Below, one piece after another: positions 50,650 to 62,759 of a stretch of 64,000 nucleotides of DNA. The position numbers and the translations under genes were made by a program. Each line of letters begins with the position of its first letter. Position 1 is the first letter of the stretch. This DNA comes from Apostichopus californicus (lineage: Eukaryota > Echinodermata > Holothuroidea > Aspidochirotida > Stichopodidae): positions 1 through 64,000 of the forward strand of contig JAIPMN010000344.1 in the NCBI GenBank assembly GCA_020650975.1, written 5' to 3'. The notes beneath the pieces were generated by a model, which saw only the letters and a list, made by a program, of their open reading frames with translations, searched no databases and was not told the DNA's origin.

Positions 50650-52982
50650 CTTTAGAAAATTCTCCAGTAGGGACTGATACTATGTTGAACAGTCTAAGTA
50701 CCCAATACACAGGTTTTTGCAAAGTTGTATTCAGTTGCATATTTGGTATACCCAGGAAGGATAGATACACATTAGTAGAGCAGAAGTGGTGAGGGGGAAT
50801 GAGGCAGACCACATGATACAGGACTCATCAATACAGGTCTCATAGACAGGTCTTAAATTTTAGCATTCTAAAATAGTTGCAGCTTTCATGACAGTCAAGC
50901 CTGCCTATAGAAAAACAGTCCTCAATTCACTGGAGCATTCATAATTTGTTACTTGATAGCATAAACTACCCCAAACACTGCAGATTCATCCATGAGTGTA
51001 CCAAATTAATTGACCAGTCACCTCTATGATTGTAAACACAAGTGCTCTAATGGCCAGCACTACTTTCCTGTGTGTGAGGACAAGTTTGGGTTGACCACTG
51101 AAATAATACACTGTGTTCATTCATGAATTTGTGCAGAGTAGCATTCAGTATGGCTGGCATTACCAACTCAGGTAGATATTCAATCTTTTTTGGCCAAAAA
51201 CAGGGGACTCGGTTGTATTTTCTAGAGGCAGGGAAGATCGTAATGTTTATAAAGCTGCATTTCTGACTCTCCTTATTATGCAGACATCAAGGATTCTTCC
51301 CATAAGGAAAATGTTTTGAGGGTGGCAATGATAATGGTTGTAGAAATTTCAGCAACAGTGGCCATATTGTGCTTTAGCACATATGTGGGCAATACTAAAA
51401 TCTCTAGGTTATGAAAATGTTCATCTTTCCAACAAGATTAAATTATCATTAGAAAACATTCCTATATAAACACAGGGCTGCTTTGTTATATTGGGATGTC
51501 TTCTCTATCTTACTTGACTATTGTACTTTTTGTTTCCATATTTGCAACTTGTGATCTATTCAAGAAAGGTCTAACTGCAATCATATATTCTGGAAATAAA
51601 CTAGAAATGCTTCTACAAAGCAGTGACCCTTATACCCATTTTTGTGGTTGTTAGAAAACGAAGATGAGTAAAGCCAAATGGCACCAATGCAGCTTCGGAA
51701 ACACTTCACATTTTATGAGGTGAAGTCATATTCTTTTAACACAAAACCACATTTAAAAAAACAAATACAGCAATATTATATTTTATATTATATTATAATA
51801 CTTATCCAATAAAACTTTTTAATTTTTCGATACCAGTCAAACTTACAAAGGACAATGTGAATTATCACTTTACATGCAATACAACAGTGTTTCTTTTGAA
51901 ATGCAAACAGCCCTTCATGATATAGAACTATCTTCTTTTTGAAATGGAGGAGTTCGAGTTCCCCAATGGTGCACTTGAAATAAAGTCAAAGTACCCAACT
52001 GCCCTGATCGATGGCTCTTCAACATATTTTTGTCCACAAAGGGTACAATAATGATAGGAAGATGCACTGAAAGAACATACATACTTTGAAGAGAGCCCCC
52101 GAAAAAAAGAGATATCCTTACAAAAAACAAAACCGGTGTCAGAGTTTCCAATTCACATGTGGGAACTTGTGACTATATCTTGAAACCCCGGGGATTGGGG
52201 TGAAACTGATTTAGACACAGAATTTACCTGTTTCCAACTTATCTGATACATTACCACAGGTTTGTACTGTGAAAAAGTCTGGAAACAAAGAACACAGGTC
52301 AACTCAGATATCTGTGTCAACATGTGGCAATAAATCAAGGGAGTGAAAATGTGTGACCAAGTAAGGTTTCACATAGTAAGTAGTGACAAATTACTTCAAA
52401 TTAGGCTATGCTTTGCTATAAATTCTGATTACAAAACCACATTTCAATGCTACAGTACATAGCAACCAAAGTCACATGTGCACAATGAAATTTGATTCTT
52501 AATCTTGTAATACTGTTTAGAGCAAAGTCAATAATAACTGTCACAATTGATGATCCCATAGCAAATTTTGGCCCCGAGGAAATCTGGGACAAACATTAAC
52601 CAAGTTGTGTGATATCAATACCCCTCTTATCTCCCACTCTGGCAGCTGACTGTCACAGTTCATTACATGATTTGTGTCCCTGCTGACCACAAGATCAAAT
52701 ATCCAGATAGATATGATAGGATCTATTGTGAGGAATCAATGAAGTATAAATATTGTTGAAGCTTAAATTGGCTGGCCTTTAAGGATCTTGATGCTTTGGA
52801 ATGGAATGTACACACAGGCCAAACCAAATTTGAAAGCGTGAAGATATAAGGCAGATCAACTTAATTAGACCAGGCGGGACGGAAAATTCTTCGGACAGTA
52901 TCTAATATGATTGGATCCGACTGCTTAGGCATATATGTTCCGGTTGGACATGTGCCCCATTAGGGTAGGGCAGGAAAATACA
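50650..52982. other. Intergenic region between convergent PHPT1 and the zinc-finger gene
   Basis: I see no coding exon. Short open frames lack recognisable domains. The 3'UTR of the minus-strand zinc-finger gene should occupy its right part; no single poly(A) signal stands out. Confidence 0.5.
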
Positions 52983-55900
52983 CTATGCCCTTGTGTGTAT
53001 TCGTTCATGCCTTTTAGCAGTCGATAAATGTGCAAACGCTTTGTCGCAGAATTGACACTTGAAATTTTTATCTCCCGTGTGAACAATCTCATGTGATTGA
53101 ACGTGCGCCTTCTGGTTGAAAGTCTTACTACAGTATTTGCACTTGAACGGTTTCTCTCCGGTGTGTATCCGCTCGTGGACCCTGACGCAGGCTTTCCTCA
53201 GAAAAGATTTACCACAATACTGACATTTGAAGGGTCTAAAATCTGTCTGGTAATTCTCAAGCATTCCTTGGTGATGTGGTAAACCTCGGCAGTAGGAAAT
53301 TAGTCTTTTATATTTGCCATCTTTTAAATGTTGACTATGTAGTTTTTCCTTTTTCTTTAAAGTTCTCCTGTTTTGGAATGACTTTGCAAAGACGGGGTAA
53401 GATATGCTGGCTGGAGATGACTTTATAATTTGCTCACCTACTGTTGAAAAGAAAAATGAAAGAAAAAAAAGTTTGTTTACCAACCTACAGCAGCAGAAAG
53501 CTGACAATTAGCTTCAACAGTTTTTATTTATATTGTGAAAAATAATGAAACAATCACCAATGATTAATTTACTAAAAGTAGGCTGTAGTGGTGGGAACGT
53601 GGCTTTGTAATAGCACTTCAAAAACATATAAACAACTGATGCTTGTTATGAAAAATGAAAAGACATATATGTGAGTTTAATATATAGTTGCTTTGTCATT
53701 CATGCTGTTAACTTTGCTAACATGTTTTTTGCATGATGGAAGATGACATGTGTTTAGCCCAACCAGCCACAGTAACATCTATATTTGCCTTAAAAGAGAA
53801 CTTTACTAATTAAGCAAGTTCAAATATGCAGCTGTATTCAGAGCTTTATAGCTCTGTCAATATTGGCACAATAAACAAGAAGTAAACAGATGTGAGTGGA
53901 AAAAAAAAAAAAAATTACGGCAGGAGATCTTTTTCTTCTTATGATGATTTTGGTCAGGTCTTGGAAGAACTTTTACTTCCAATGTATCTTCTATCAATGC
54001 TTCATAATCCTCATCCTTGTGTAAAGTTTGCAGAGAGGATGTCTCCGTGGCAACGCCCATCGAGGTACGATCATTTATACCGTACACAAGACGCCTTACA
54101 GAACTTTCTGGAATTCTCTTGACAGAGCTGTTTGAAGAAATATTACCAGCAGTTGGGCAGTGTTCAGCTAGTCTCAAGGAAGCGCTTTCATAAGCAGTAG
54201 AAACTTGTCTCTCAAGAGATGAGATATCCTCTCTGGGTGTTATTTCTGTCTCATTCTCAATATCTGTTCCTTTAGGGGGACTGTTCAGAGTTTTTAGGGA
54301 TGGAGACAGATTGTCTATATCATACACATGGCCAGGCTGATGGTCTTCCTCCTCCTCCTCCTCCTCCTCCTCCTCCTCCTCCTCCTCCTCCGACCTCTCC
54401 TCATCCTCTTCATGAAAGTCACTTGAAATAACAACCTCATTTTTAATCTCTTGAATCTTGTTTGAATTTCCCTCTTTGCTATAATACTCCGTATCAGATG
54501 ACACTGTTGAAGGGGAAAATAAAAATGATAATTGATCAATCGACCAAAAACAGAAAATATGAATATTGTTGCAAAACTTTGATAAAGCCATATAGAATAC
54601 TATCTGAGCCAGCTCTTAATTGCTTCCGATATCTTGACAAGCCAAACTCAACTATACTGGAAAATTTAGTTTGAAGTAAAAATGAACCAAAACTGTATAT
54701 TTTAAATAATTAAGCTCTGTGAAGGTGGCATTCAACAACACGACAAGAAATAATTATTTATTATCGCCAAGTCTGAGAAGAACATGGACCAACTGAAGAA
54801 AGATATTTACAAGGAGAGCTAAACTATGATTACATACCATGGTCCCATTATTCATCAGCAATGAAATGTCACCTATTCGTACTTCATTTCATGCACAGTT
54901 TGATAGACTTTAATAATATTCAGGCTTCTGTACAACCTTTCTTAACAAAGAACAGACATTTAAAGAGATAACCAAATCTGAGATCTATAAAATAAATGTA
55001 TAATGCAGAGCATGTTAAACACTTCACATTGATCTAACTCTGAGCTTCATAGCAACTTGTTTAGTTGTTAATCAGGGCCGGATTTAGACATGTGGAGGCC
55101 CGTGGGCAACCTTCAGTGGTGGAGGCCCCCCCCCCTCCAGTGATCGCCGTCCTGGGGTAGGTGTGTAAGGGGAGGGGTATTGGATTTTTTCCAATAATTA
55201 AGGGTTCTTGGATGCGAAATGGAAGCGTATGCATGGCTTAAGCCGCGCGCAATATGATTTTGATTGATGATATTTGTCAGCCTACATTTAATTTTTTTTC
55301 TTCAAATTTCCCCTTATATATATTTTTTTTTCATGATGTGGAGGCCCCTTGTTGTGGAGGCCCGTGGGCAGCTGCCCACGTTGCCCATTGGTAAATCCGG
55401 CCCTGTTGTTAATACTTCAGTGATGTTCCCTTTATTTCAATGAAAGTATTGGGCATTATCTATGATGTCATCACACTTGGACTAAACAAGGAACTGCTTT
55501 TTATTTTATATTAAAATCAAAATGATTATATAATTTTGGGTCAATTGTGTGACAGGGGTTGTAGGGAAGTATTATCGAGTGACTTCAGTAAACTTAAAGC
55601 AGCTTGTTGAGTCCTTTTCTATGATTTTCTCAACCTCATTGACCCCATGATACCATAACGACATACATAACTAGCTTATCTCTTCAAATCCAACTTCAAA
55701 TGGTGGTATAAAAGTGGAATATTTACAACTTTGGATGTATTTGGCTCGAAGATATTTTCCATTAGGATCGCAAAAAACCCCATCTATTATATGAATATTA
55801 AAATTTTATGAACGTTGTTGAATAATGAGGTAAATAATTTCACTTTGCCGGCGTCGTAAGCAACCCAGTACACCTATATGTACTACAACACCATGCTTTA

Positions 55901-58900
55901 TTTGCTGTGATACCGGCGCAACTTTTTGGGATTGGCGTGAACGAATCTAGTTTAAGCAACTGCTCCAATTTAAACATGTTAGCTATTCACTGATTAGTTG
56001 AATTCAAACTAGTAGATTTGGGGAACTACATGCAATTAATTTTAATGAGGAATTTGTCGGAAGACACTCTACTCGTTATCTGAAGAAGCCTGTAATTACT
56101 TGCCAATCATGCACTTGGCAGGAAAAAAACTTGGCTAATATCTTAGTTTACTGTTTTGTGATGAATACATGTAAAAAATAAGATGGACATGTCAAAAGGG
56201 TGGGCAACCGGCGACAAAACGCAAAAGCTGCTTTAAATAGAGATCGTTTCAGTTCTAGAAGGGTTCCAATTGCACCAGTAAAGAAAAACACAAGGAAAGT
56301 AATACCGGCATTGTCCATGTATGTCATCACAAATTATTGAACAAGTAATGTTCTTATCCAAATAAAATGAAGGGGAAAAAATGGAGATTTATATCTTAGC
56401 AATGGAACAAACTATCAGGATGGGAGAGTTGGACCAAGTTTGAGCAGTATTGAGGGTTTAGCAACAGAAAGTTCTATTTAAGTACTAGAAATGGTCACCA
56501 AGAATAACATTCAAATATGCTAGAAAAATTATGAAACAATCACCAACTCAAAGCCGGAGGGTCAAGAGCTCAAGGGAAATCATTTGGAAAGTTTGAAAAG
56601 TTTGTTTTTAGCAAATTTGTCAGCACCACTGATGACCTTTAAAGGGGCAGAGTTATCAAACCTAACGCACCTTCCTGTTCATCGTCATATCCTGATAAAG
56701 AATCGCCCGCAACTTCTTGCTGCACCAGAGGGTTTGTTTGAACTGATGAAAAAAGTGGAGAGTGACTGCCTTTTTACAATTGAGTCACCAGTTAACACTG
56801 GCAATACTTTATACCAAATTAAAAGGTTGATTGTCTCAGGAAAATGGGAGCTGTGTTCTTTAATTATCCTGTATGAAAGCTAGATTCTATCTTTGAATTC
56901 ACAACATGATATACAAGAAGATCTTGGCTCAACATTGATAATTCTTTGGGAAAGTTACAGGAGTTTTTTTTTAGATGTTTATATCTCTTGTACAACATGT
57001 ATCATTATTTACAACAAACAAACATACCGAGCAGTTTCTGTTCAAGCATATTTGATAGCAGGAGATATTACTCAGCGAACCCAACCAGCTGCTTTGAAGA
57101 AAGTAAAGTAAGATGACACCATGTCAGATTTCTTCCTTGAAATCATATCCGTAATACTTACCGAGCATTGACGTTTCTTCACATAGGTTAACATTGTCAC
57201 CCGAACTGTAGCCAGTGATGTACACTATCCCTAAAGAAATCAAACAAGAGGAAACAGGAGATGGTCATTTCTTTGGCTTACCTTAACCCTCATACTTTCA
57301 GTAGTAACAACAGTTTAACAGATTCTCATTTTCACTTTCGTCTTGAACAGCAATTTCAAAGTGGCTTGTCAGATGCAGCTGCGTCTTGTAGTGTTTAATG
57401 TAGCACGAGATGGAGAATTGAAATTATTGAACTTGTATTGTACAGGGCTACAAGATCCATTGAGTCATAGTTCCTAAGGAAGTACCTTCTTACATGACAA
57501 AAATAGAAATATTAATTTTTATTTGAAATGAGAGATGAGAGATGAGAAAGTACTCTATCATCAGTAATGTCCACTTTTATATTAAAGTATCTTTATAGCC
57601 CTGTCTACAATTAAACTCCAAAAAGTATAAATATTTCGTTTTTGTATTTCCATTTGGGTTGACCATTCATTGAAATTCAATGGTGCAGTCTATGTTTATT
57701 TAAATAATATGCTCATTGCTCTGATATTGTGAGATTTTGTGGGCATTCATTAAGAGGGCTTTGAGAGCCATGCTGACCACAGAAAATTTGTCTCCAGGCC
57801 GAATATGCCTCCCACGGCCCACAACTTTCACTAACGCATCATATGTATACAAACAAACACAGGCTGAGCCACAATATCTTTGCAAAGTCACTTAAAAGCA
57901 AGAGTACTCTTTAGAAAAAAGAAAAATACATCGTCGATATTTAAAGAAAATACATCGTCGATATTTAAAGATGGACAGGTACAACAGTTTTGCACCAGTT
58001 TTGCAGTACTAACATTTAGGCAATGATCAATTATGGGTTCACAGACCTGTTCCTTCCACTGTGAATGTAACAGTCTCCCTCTGTTGAAGGACAAGGTCTA
58101 AGTTCTGTTGGGGTGTTGAGCCTTTCTCCAATGTACAGATAACATGATCATTATTGTCAATCTTAAGCAATAAACACGCAGCTGGATTTGGTTCACCTTC
58201 ATATAAAAAGAAAAGACCAATAAAAAATAACAATGAAAACAGACATTGAAATAATTACTATCATACTGATTACTAGTACTATTATTCACTGATAAGGGTT
58301 TTTTTTTTGGCCTTTAAACTAAATTATCTAAATGACTTCATAATTCATAATATCAAAATGTCATCACAAGATGTTATTGCTCATCTTAAATGATGGAAAG
58401 ATACATATTTCACCATGTTTGAAGAATGTTTACCTTCACAGGATCAAAAAATTGCATTCTCTTTTTGAATTTATTTATTTCAATAGATCTAGTAAATATA
58501 GTTTTGACAACCTAGTATAGCATTGGACATACATATCACTGTGCATTCTATAATGGGTTATTTCATGACATTACAACTATGCATCTGACACAAAAGTATG
58601 ACAGTCCCACTTGAAGTAAAGTTGCTACCAAATCTGCTGCTATGCTTTTCACAAAAGTGAAATCGAAAGCTGATGTGATCTTTCAAAAATACAGATCCAA
58701 ATCATCAATGTGTAGATTTGCCAACTTTCATCTTCTAAACTGAACATTGTGTTTGCACCCCATGTCAAGAATGAAGACATCTATACATCTACATATTTTA
58801 ATGATGCAAGAGAACACTGTCAGTACTTGTATCACCTTAGAGACTGATCAGAGACTGATAAAAGCTCATAGTTAGAATATTATATACTAAATTTGTGGTC

Positions 58901-60088
58901 TGACATAAGTAATTCATAATAACTTGATAATTAAGCAGAGCCAATTGGTCGTGACCAACAACTCAGACCAACAACCCAACGCTAGATGCGTTCAGCGAGC
59001 ACACATGAACATTGTTCATATAATTTGCATAAGTGTCTGCATGCCAACTGTCCAAATAATTGACCGCCAAGTTTGTACATTTTTTAAAGCTATTAGATTC
59101 CTGGCAGGGACAGACATATAAAACTGATGGTTTCTTTTGCACGTGTGAATCCTGAGGAAGCTCACCGTTATATTTCCACGGTCTGCATTCTAGCGCTGCT
59201 AGGGTAAGGTGTTCTTTGATGCGGATCTCCCTGGTCCACTCCTCTCCAGGGTGCAACGTCATCCCTGTTGTAAAAGTGAGATGAGGAAACAACAAAACCG
59301 GAACATCTTCAGTGAGGTTATTAATAGCTGAGCAATCAAATTGTTACAGACAAACTACATACTAGTACCGCCCAAGAATGAAAAGAATTCCATGTTGTCT
59401 GTGTGTGTACAGTCTGTGTGTTTAACATAATAATCATAATAATCAGGCTATTATTTTACGATGCTTTTAAAGTGACCACAAAAGTGGGAGAAGCCATCAA
59501 GGGCATATCAATATATCAGTATTACAAAGAAATTCCATCATGTACTGTAAGTGTTCTTGTCCAAAACAATATCCACTTGCAAAGTATCAAATCTAGTCAG
59601 CAACTTCCATCAAGTTTGGCTCTTCTTTGCAATAAAATGACTCTTGCCTCATTTCTTATTTTAGTAAACAAATTATTCCAAACATTTTATGGACCAAACT
59701 AGCTCCATATCCAGCAAGAAAAAAAAACACCTTCCAGCTGTTGCGATTAGCCGACGGTTTCAACTTCTTTTGCACTAATTGCCCAATTAAAAAATGGAAT
59801 AATTTATTCATGTTGACAAGACAAAGTCACATTTGGCTATAGACTTTATTTTTTAGATTTACAGAGAAAGAAAAAAGAACAAGATTTACTGTCAACCCTA
59901 GAGCAACATGCATGAAAAGGAGGCAGACTATCTAGAGGTTTCATGATAATCAGAACAATTTCACAAAAATCAGGCTCTTTTAAATGTTTTATTCCAAACC
60001 TCAGAATGAACATTGGGATGGACTTCGTTGATGAATTAAAAACCGGTAAGTCAAGTTACTGTAAGTCTAAACACTTACCCCAGATCAT
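52983..60088 (-). CDS. Nucleoplasmin-like domain / acidic tract / triple C2H2 zinc-finger protein
   Basis: Six exons join in frame to 456 residues (high to low): 60079-60088, 59166-59264, 58047-58196, 57162-57230, 53919-54503, 52983-53440 (TAG). Residues 1-105 form a nucleoplasmin-like domain. MIWGMTLHPGEEW matches the MFWGxxLxPG start of FKBP39/46-type and HD2-type domains, and CTLEKGSTPQQNLDLVLQQ and VTFTVEGTGIVYITGYS match its later strands. An acidic stretch with 15 consecutive Glu (148-162) follows. Next come a long polar region and a basic HHKKKK (possible nuclear signal). Three C2H2 fingers lie at about C377-H397, C405-H425 and C433-H453, with TGEKPF and TGDKNF linkers. Likely nuclear, binding histones or basic proteins through the N-terminus and DNA through the fingers. 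Plant HD2 proteins share this order with one finger. No PPIase (FKBP) domain is present. Family function is inferred. The exon 5 donor (tgcc/gtaatt) is the weakest junction. Start is set by the MxWG motif. Confidence 0.82.
54346..54390 (-). repeat. (GAG)n triplet repeat encoding poly-Glu
   Basis: Fourteen CTC triplets plus one TTC on the plus strand (54346-54390) encode 15 Glu inside exon 5 of the nucleoplasmin-like zinc-finger gene. Purity of the run implies length variation between alleles. A changed number of whole triplets keeps the frame. Confidence 0.95.
55065..55413. mobile_element. hAT-type MITE with perfect 8-bp target duplication
   Basis: The element runs 55073-55405 (333 bp). The left end CAGGGCCGGATTTA and right end TAAATCCGGCCCTG are perfect inverted repeats. 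The 8 bases TTGTTAAT occur directly on both sides (55065-55072 and 55406-55413). Eight-base duplication and the CAGGG terminus fit the hAT superfamily. Inside, gtggaggcccgtgggca occurs twice. It has no open frame. It lies in the intron between exons 57162 and 54503 of the zinc-finger gene. Confidence 0.9.
57914..57970. repeat. Short tandem duplication
   Basis: A unit of about 24 bases, (a)aaatacatcgtcgatattta, occurs twice head to tail in an intron of the zinc-finger gene, about 80 bases downstream of exon 58047-58196 in the direction of transcription. It is probably recent because the copies are nearly identical. Confidence 0.8.
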
Positions 60089-60120
60089 AGTGGCAGGGAT
60101 GGAGTCAACCCTATCTTAAC

Positions 60121-61790
60121 TTGGAGTTTGGATGTAGTCTGGCAGAGTGGATCTATGAGAAAATCACAAAGCACGCCAAAAGTGTTTTAGTGTATTAATT
60201 GCCACATTTTTCTACTTGACCTTTGTTGACAAATTGACAACAATGAACCAAAGTTGATCCATGTAATATATTCCTAAACCTAACCCTATCAAAAGGTAGC
60301 ATAAAATAAATCCAAGCTTTACATATTTATATTGTGTAGGCTCTCAGTCATGAAAATGGCTGTCTAGGGCTAGTTATAGCAATGGATTTCAAACATGAAA
60401 TCTAAAAGATGATTGGAAGTACTGGATTGGACATTTATATATGGCATTAAAAAAGGGAAAATTTCACACTGCCAAAGAAAATGTTATGCACAGAAAGGCA
60501 ATAATTTAAGTTGTGTCTACAGTCTCTCTTCCTCCACAGTATCGCAAATTAAGGAAGCTTTAAAAATCCTTGCTTACTAATGCTTGGACAAGGAGAGTAG
60601 TGACTGGCGGTACCACATTCACTGGATTGCTTCCGTGCTCTCATGTATATTCCTCATACTGATGCTAGTTCTGAAAATGGAGAACATAGCACAATGGATA
60701 ATTGATTTAAGGTGCTTAGCAGTACTAGCAAGCAGTTACTGTACTGTAGAAAATAGGGCAGTGTTAGCAGAAGCTGAAGTGGTCAATAATGGTTGCTTTA
60801 CGGTGGAAGGCATAATATGCTCCAAAATATTGAGCTGAGCTTTACTGAAGTACATTACCATCAGATATGATCTATGCATAAGCTTGTAGCTCCAAAAAGG
60901 TTTATTTTATTTCTCCCCTAATTAAGTAGGAATTAAAGTTACAGGCTTATGCTTACATAGCATAGCTCAGACTACTGCTCTAGGCCTAATTCATGGGCGG
61001 AGGCCTGGTTGATATTGACTGGTTGATATACTGTAGGCTAGGGGGCCTACAGTATTTGATCATTGGATAGGCTAATAAACATTGAGGTAATGGTACGAAC
61101 AAATTTTACGATGCTTAGTAAGCACACGCACATTTTCTTGCATAGTCTTATCAGTTTTGAAAACAAGAGCACATGAGAAGATTTCACAGTCACAAGGATT
61201 CAACTATAGGCCTAGCTGAACTTGTAATGTAAGCACTGTCTTGGAAAATAATGTATATAGAATCTCAGTCAAGCTGGAACCAGGGCCATCTGTCAATCCA
61301 TTGGTAACGGTTCCACGAAATTAGGTCTAGGCCTAGATTGTACTGTACCTCGTCTGCCGTATATTGGACGTTAGAACGTTATTACAGGGTACAGATTACG
61401 CACTTTTGCAAACTTCATAATTTTACCATAGCAACGAAACGAAATTCCAACTTGTTGTACAAGAGCAATGGGACAAACAATCACGACTCTTAGATTTGAA
61501 GTCCTGTGCCATCCACCGGATTGATCATTACGTACAGTAGGCTATACTCGAGTCCAAGGATATGTTATCATACTTGTGGCATGAAGTGTTTCAGAAGAGT
61601 TTCGTTGCAATGCATACACTTGCTATGTAAAATAGCAAGCTTATGTGACTGATATTTTTGTGAAATTTTTTGGGCTGGGTTTCGGAGGTATCCTATAGTT
61701 TAGAAGTCCTTATCACTTGCAAATTATCTGTGATGTCATAGTGCCACTAGGATCTGGAACCTTTTACTTTGTATTGCATTTCATATTTTC
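60121..61790. other. Flank upstream of the zinc-finger gene
   Basis: No exon of a known family is seen. An acceptor-like gttaagatag at 60111-60120 (minus) just before the 5'UTR of the zinc-finger gene hints at a further untranslated exon upstream, which I cannot place. Confidence 0.4.
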
Positions 61791-61935
61791 AAGGTGGAAT
61801 ATGATAACAGTTTGACCATGACCATTGCCATCATTAGGTTATGTAACATTCTTAGATCAAACTTCATTGCTAGAGAATGGAGCTCAGCGATCGTAAGTAG
61901 TTATGAAGCTGTAAACATTGTTGACAATGGTTGGA

Positions 61936-62129
61936 CCATGGAGGTAAAACAGAGGACAGAATCACTAGAGCTGCATGAAATGGCCAGAGACGGTTATGCC
62001 TGACGATGTGCAAGAACTGTTTCTAGATAATGATTGTGAAGACTTTCTAGGCGACAGTGATGATAGCGATTCAGAAGATTAAGTAAGCAATTGTTATGTA
62101 AACCATGGAGGTCTGTTTTACCTCCATGG
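61936..62129. repeat. 20-bp inverted repeat around the small ORF
   Basis: ccatggaggtaaaacagagg at 61936-61955 and ggtctgttttacctccatgg at 62110-62129 are inverted copies with 18 of 20 matches. The second also forms a local hairpin with ccatggaggt at 62103-62112. The pair encloses the small acidic ORF. Confidence 0.8.
61996..62082 (+). CDS. Small acidic ORF, unrecognised
   Basis: A 28-residue frame, MPDDVQELFLDNDCEDFL then GDSDDSDSED, ends at TAA and is followed by gtaag. It overlaps the end of another short open frame (61794-62003) in a different phase. The strongly acidic, Ser/Asp-rich end recalls the N-termini of some transposases (piggyBac type), but there is too little to assign. It may be a remnant or a chance frame. 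Confidence 0.2.
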   Translation: MPDDVQELFLDNDCEDFLGDSDDSDSED

Positions 62130-62429
62130 GCAAACAGACTTTCAAATTTGTCCCAAGTTAATTAGGATGACTCACCCTTCAGGGGTCCTATATGGATAAA
62201 TGTGGTGTCAAAAATGCGCAAGACGTGGGGAAAAGTCATGAAAGAATCTAGTTCATATCTCAAACGGTTCAAAATCCGTGGTATAAATGTCATAATGCTC
62301 CCCAAGTGCAGTTAGGGTTAAATAGGGGGTCCTTGAGACCCCCTAATATCTCCCCACCACAGTGTTAACACATCCAATAGGCCTATATAAGGCTTAATTA
62401 ACTAACTGGGTTTAAATTTTGAGGTTAAT

Positions 62430-62745
62430 AAGAGTTTGTTTTATCTTATTTGTGTGTAAATGTAACTTATGGTATTTTTTCCTTAAAAAATGGACCCCCT
62501 CTCCGAAAAAAAAACATTACGGGGGTTGCGTTCAGGATTTGGGCTTTTAACCCAAGATATTATTATTCCTTATGAAATTATATTCTTGAAAAACCACATT
62601 TTATCCTATTTGTGTGTAAATGTAACCTCTGGTTTTTTCCTTAAAATATGGACCCCCCCTCCCAATTAAGAAAGAGACCCCCTTTTCGGGGGGTGCGTTC
62701 AGGATTTGGGCATTTACCCAAGATATTCTTACTCCTGGTGTAGAG
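62430..62745. repeat. Tandem duplication of about 170 bp
   Basis: Two copies in a row share tgtgtgtaaatgtaac, ttccttaaaa-atggaccccc, tgcgttcaggatttgggc and acccaagatatt. The C-run and A-run parts vary between copies. No protein frame is kept. Confidence 0.85.
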
Positions 62746-62759
62746 AAACCACATGAGAT

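Noticed and set aside
52983-53507. Stand-alone three-finger zinc-finger gene starting at the upstream ATG in this exon
   Set aside because: The frame before 53440 is intron sequence ending in a good acceptor (tttcaacag), and the exon joins in phase to 53919-54503 with the nucleoplasmin-like part upstream.
53857-53918. Poly-Phe tail (NFFFFFHSHLF) as part of the zinc-finger protein
   Set aside because: It is translation past a donor (gccgtaatt) into a poly-T intron start.
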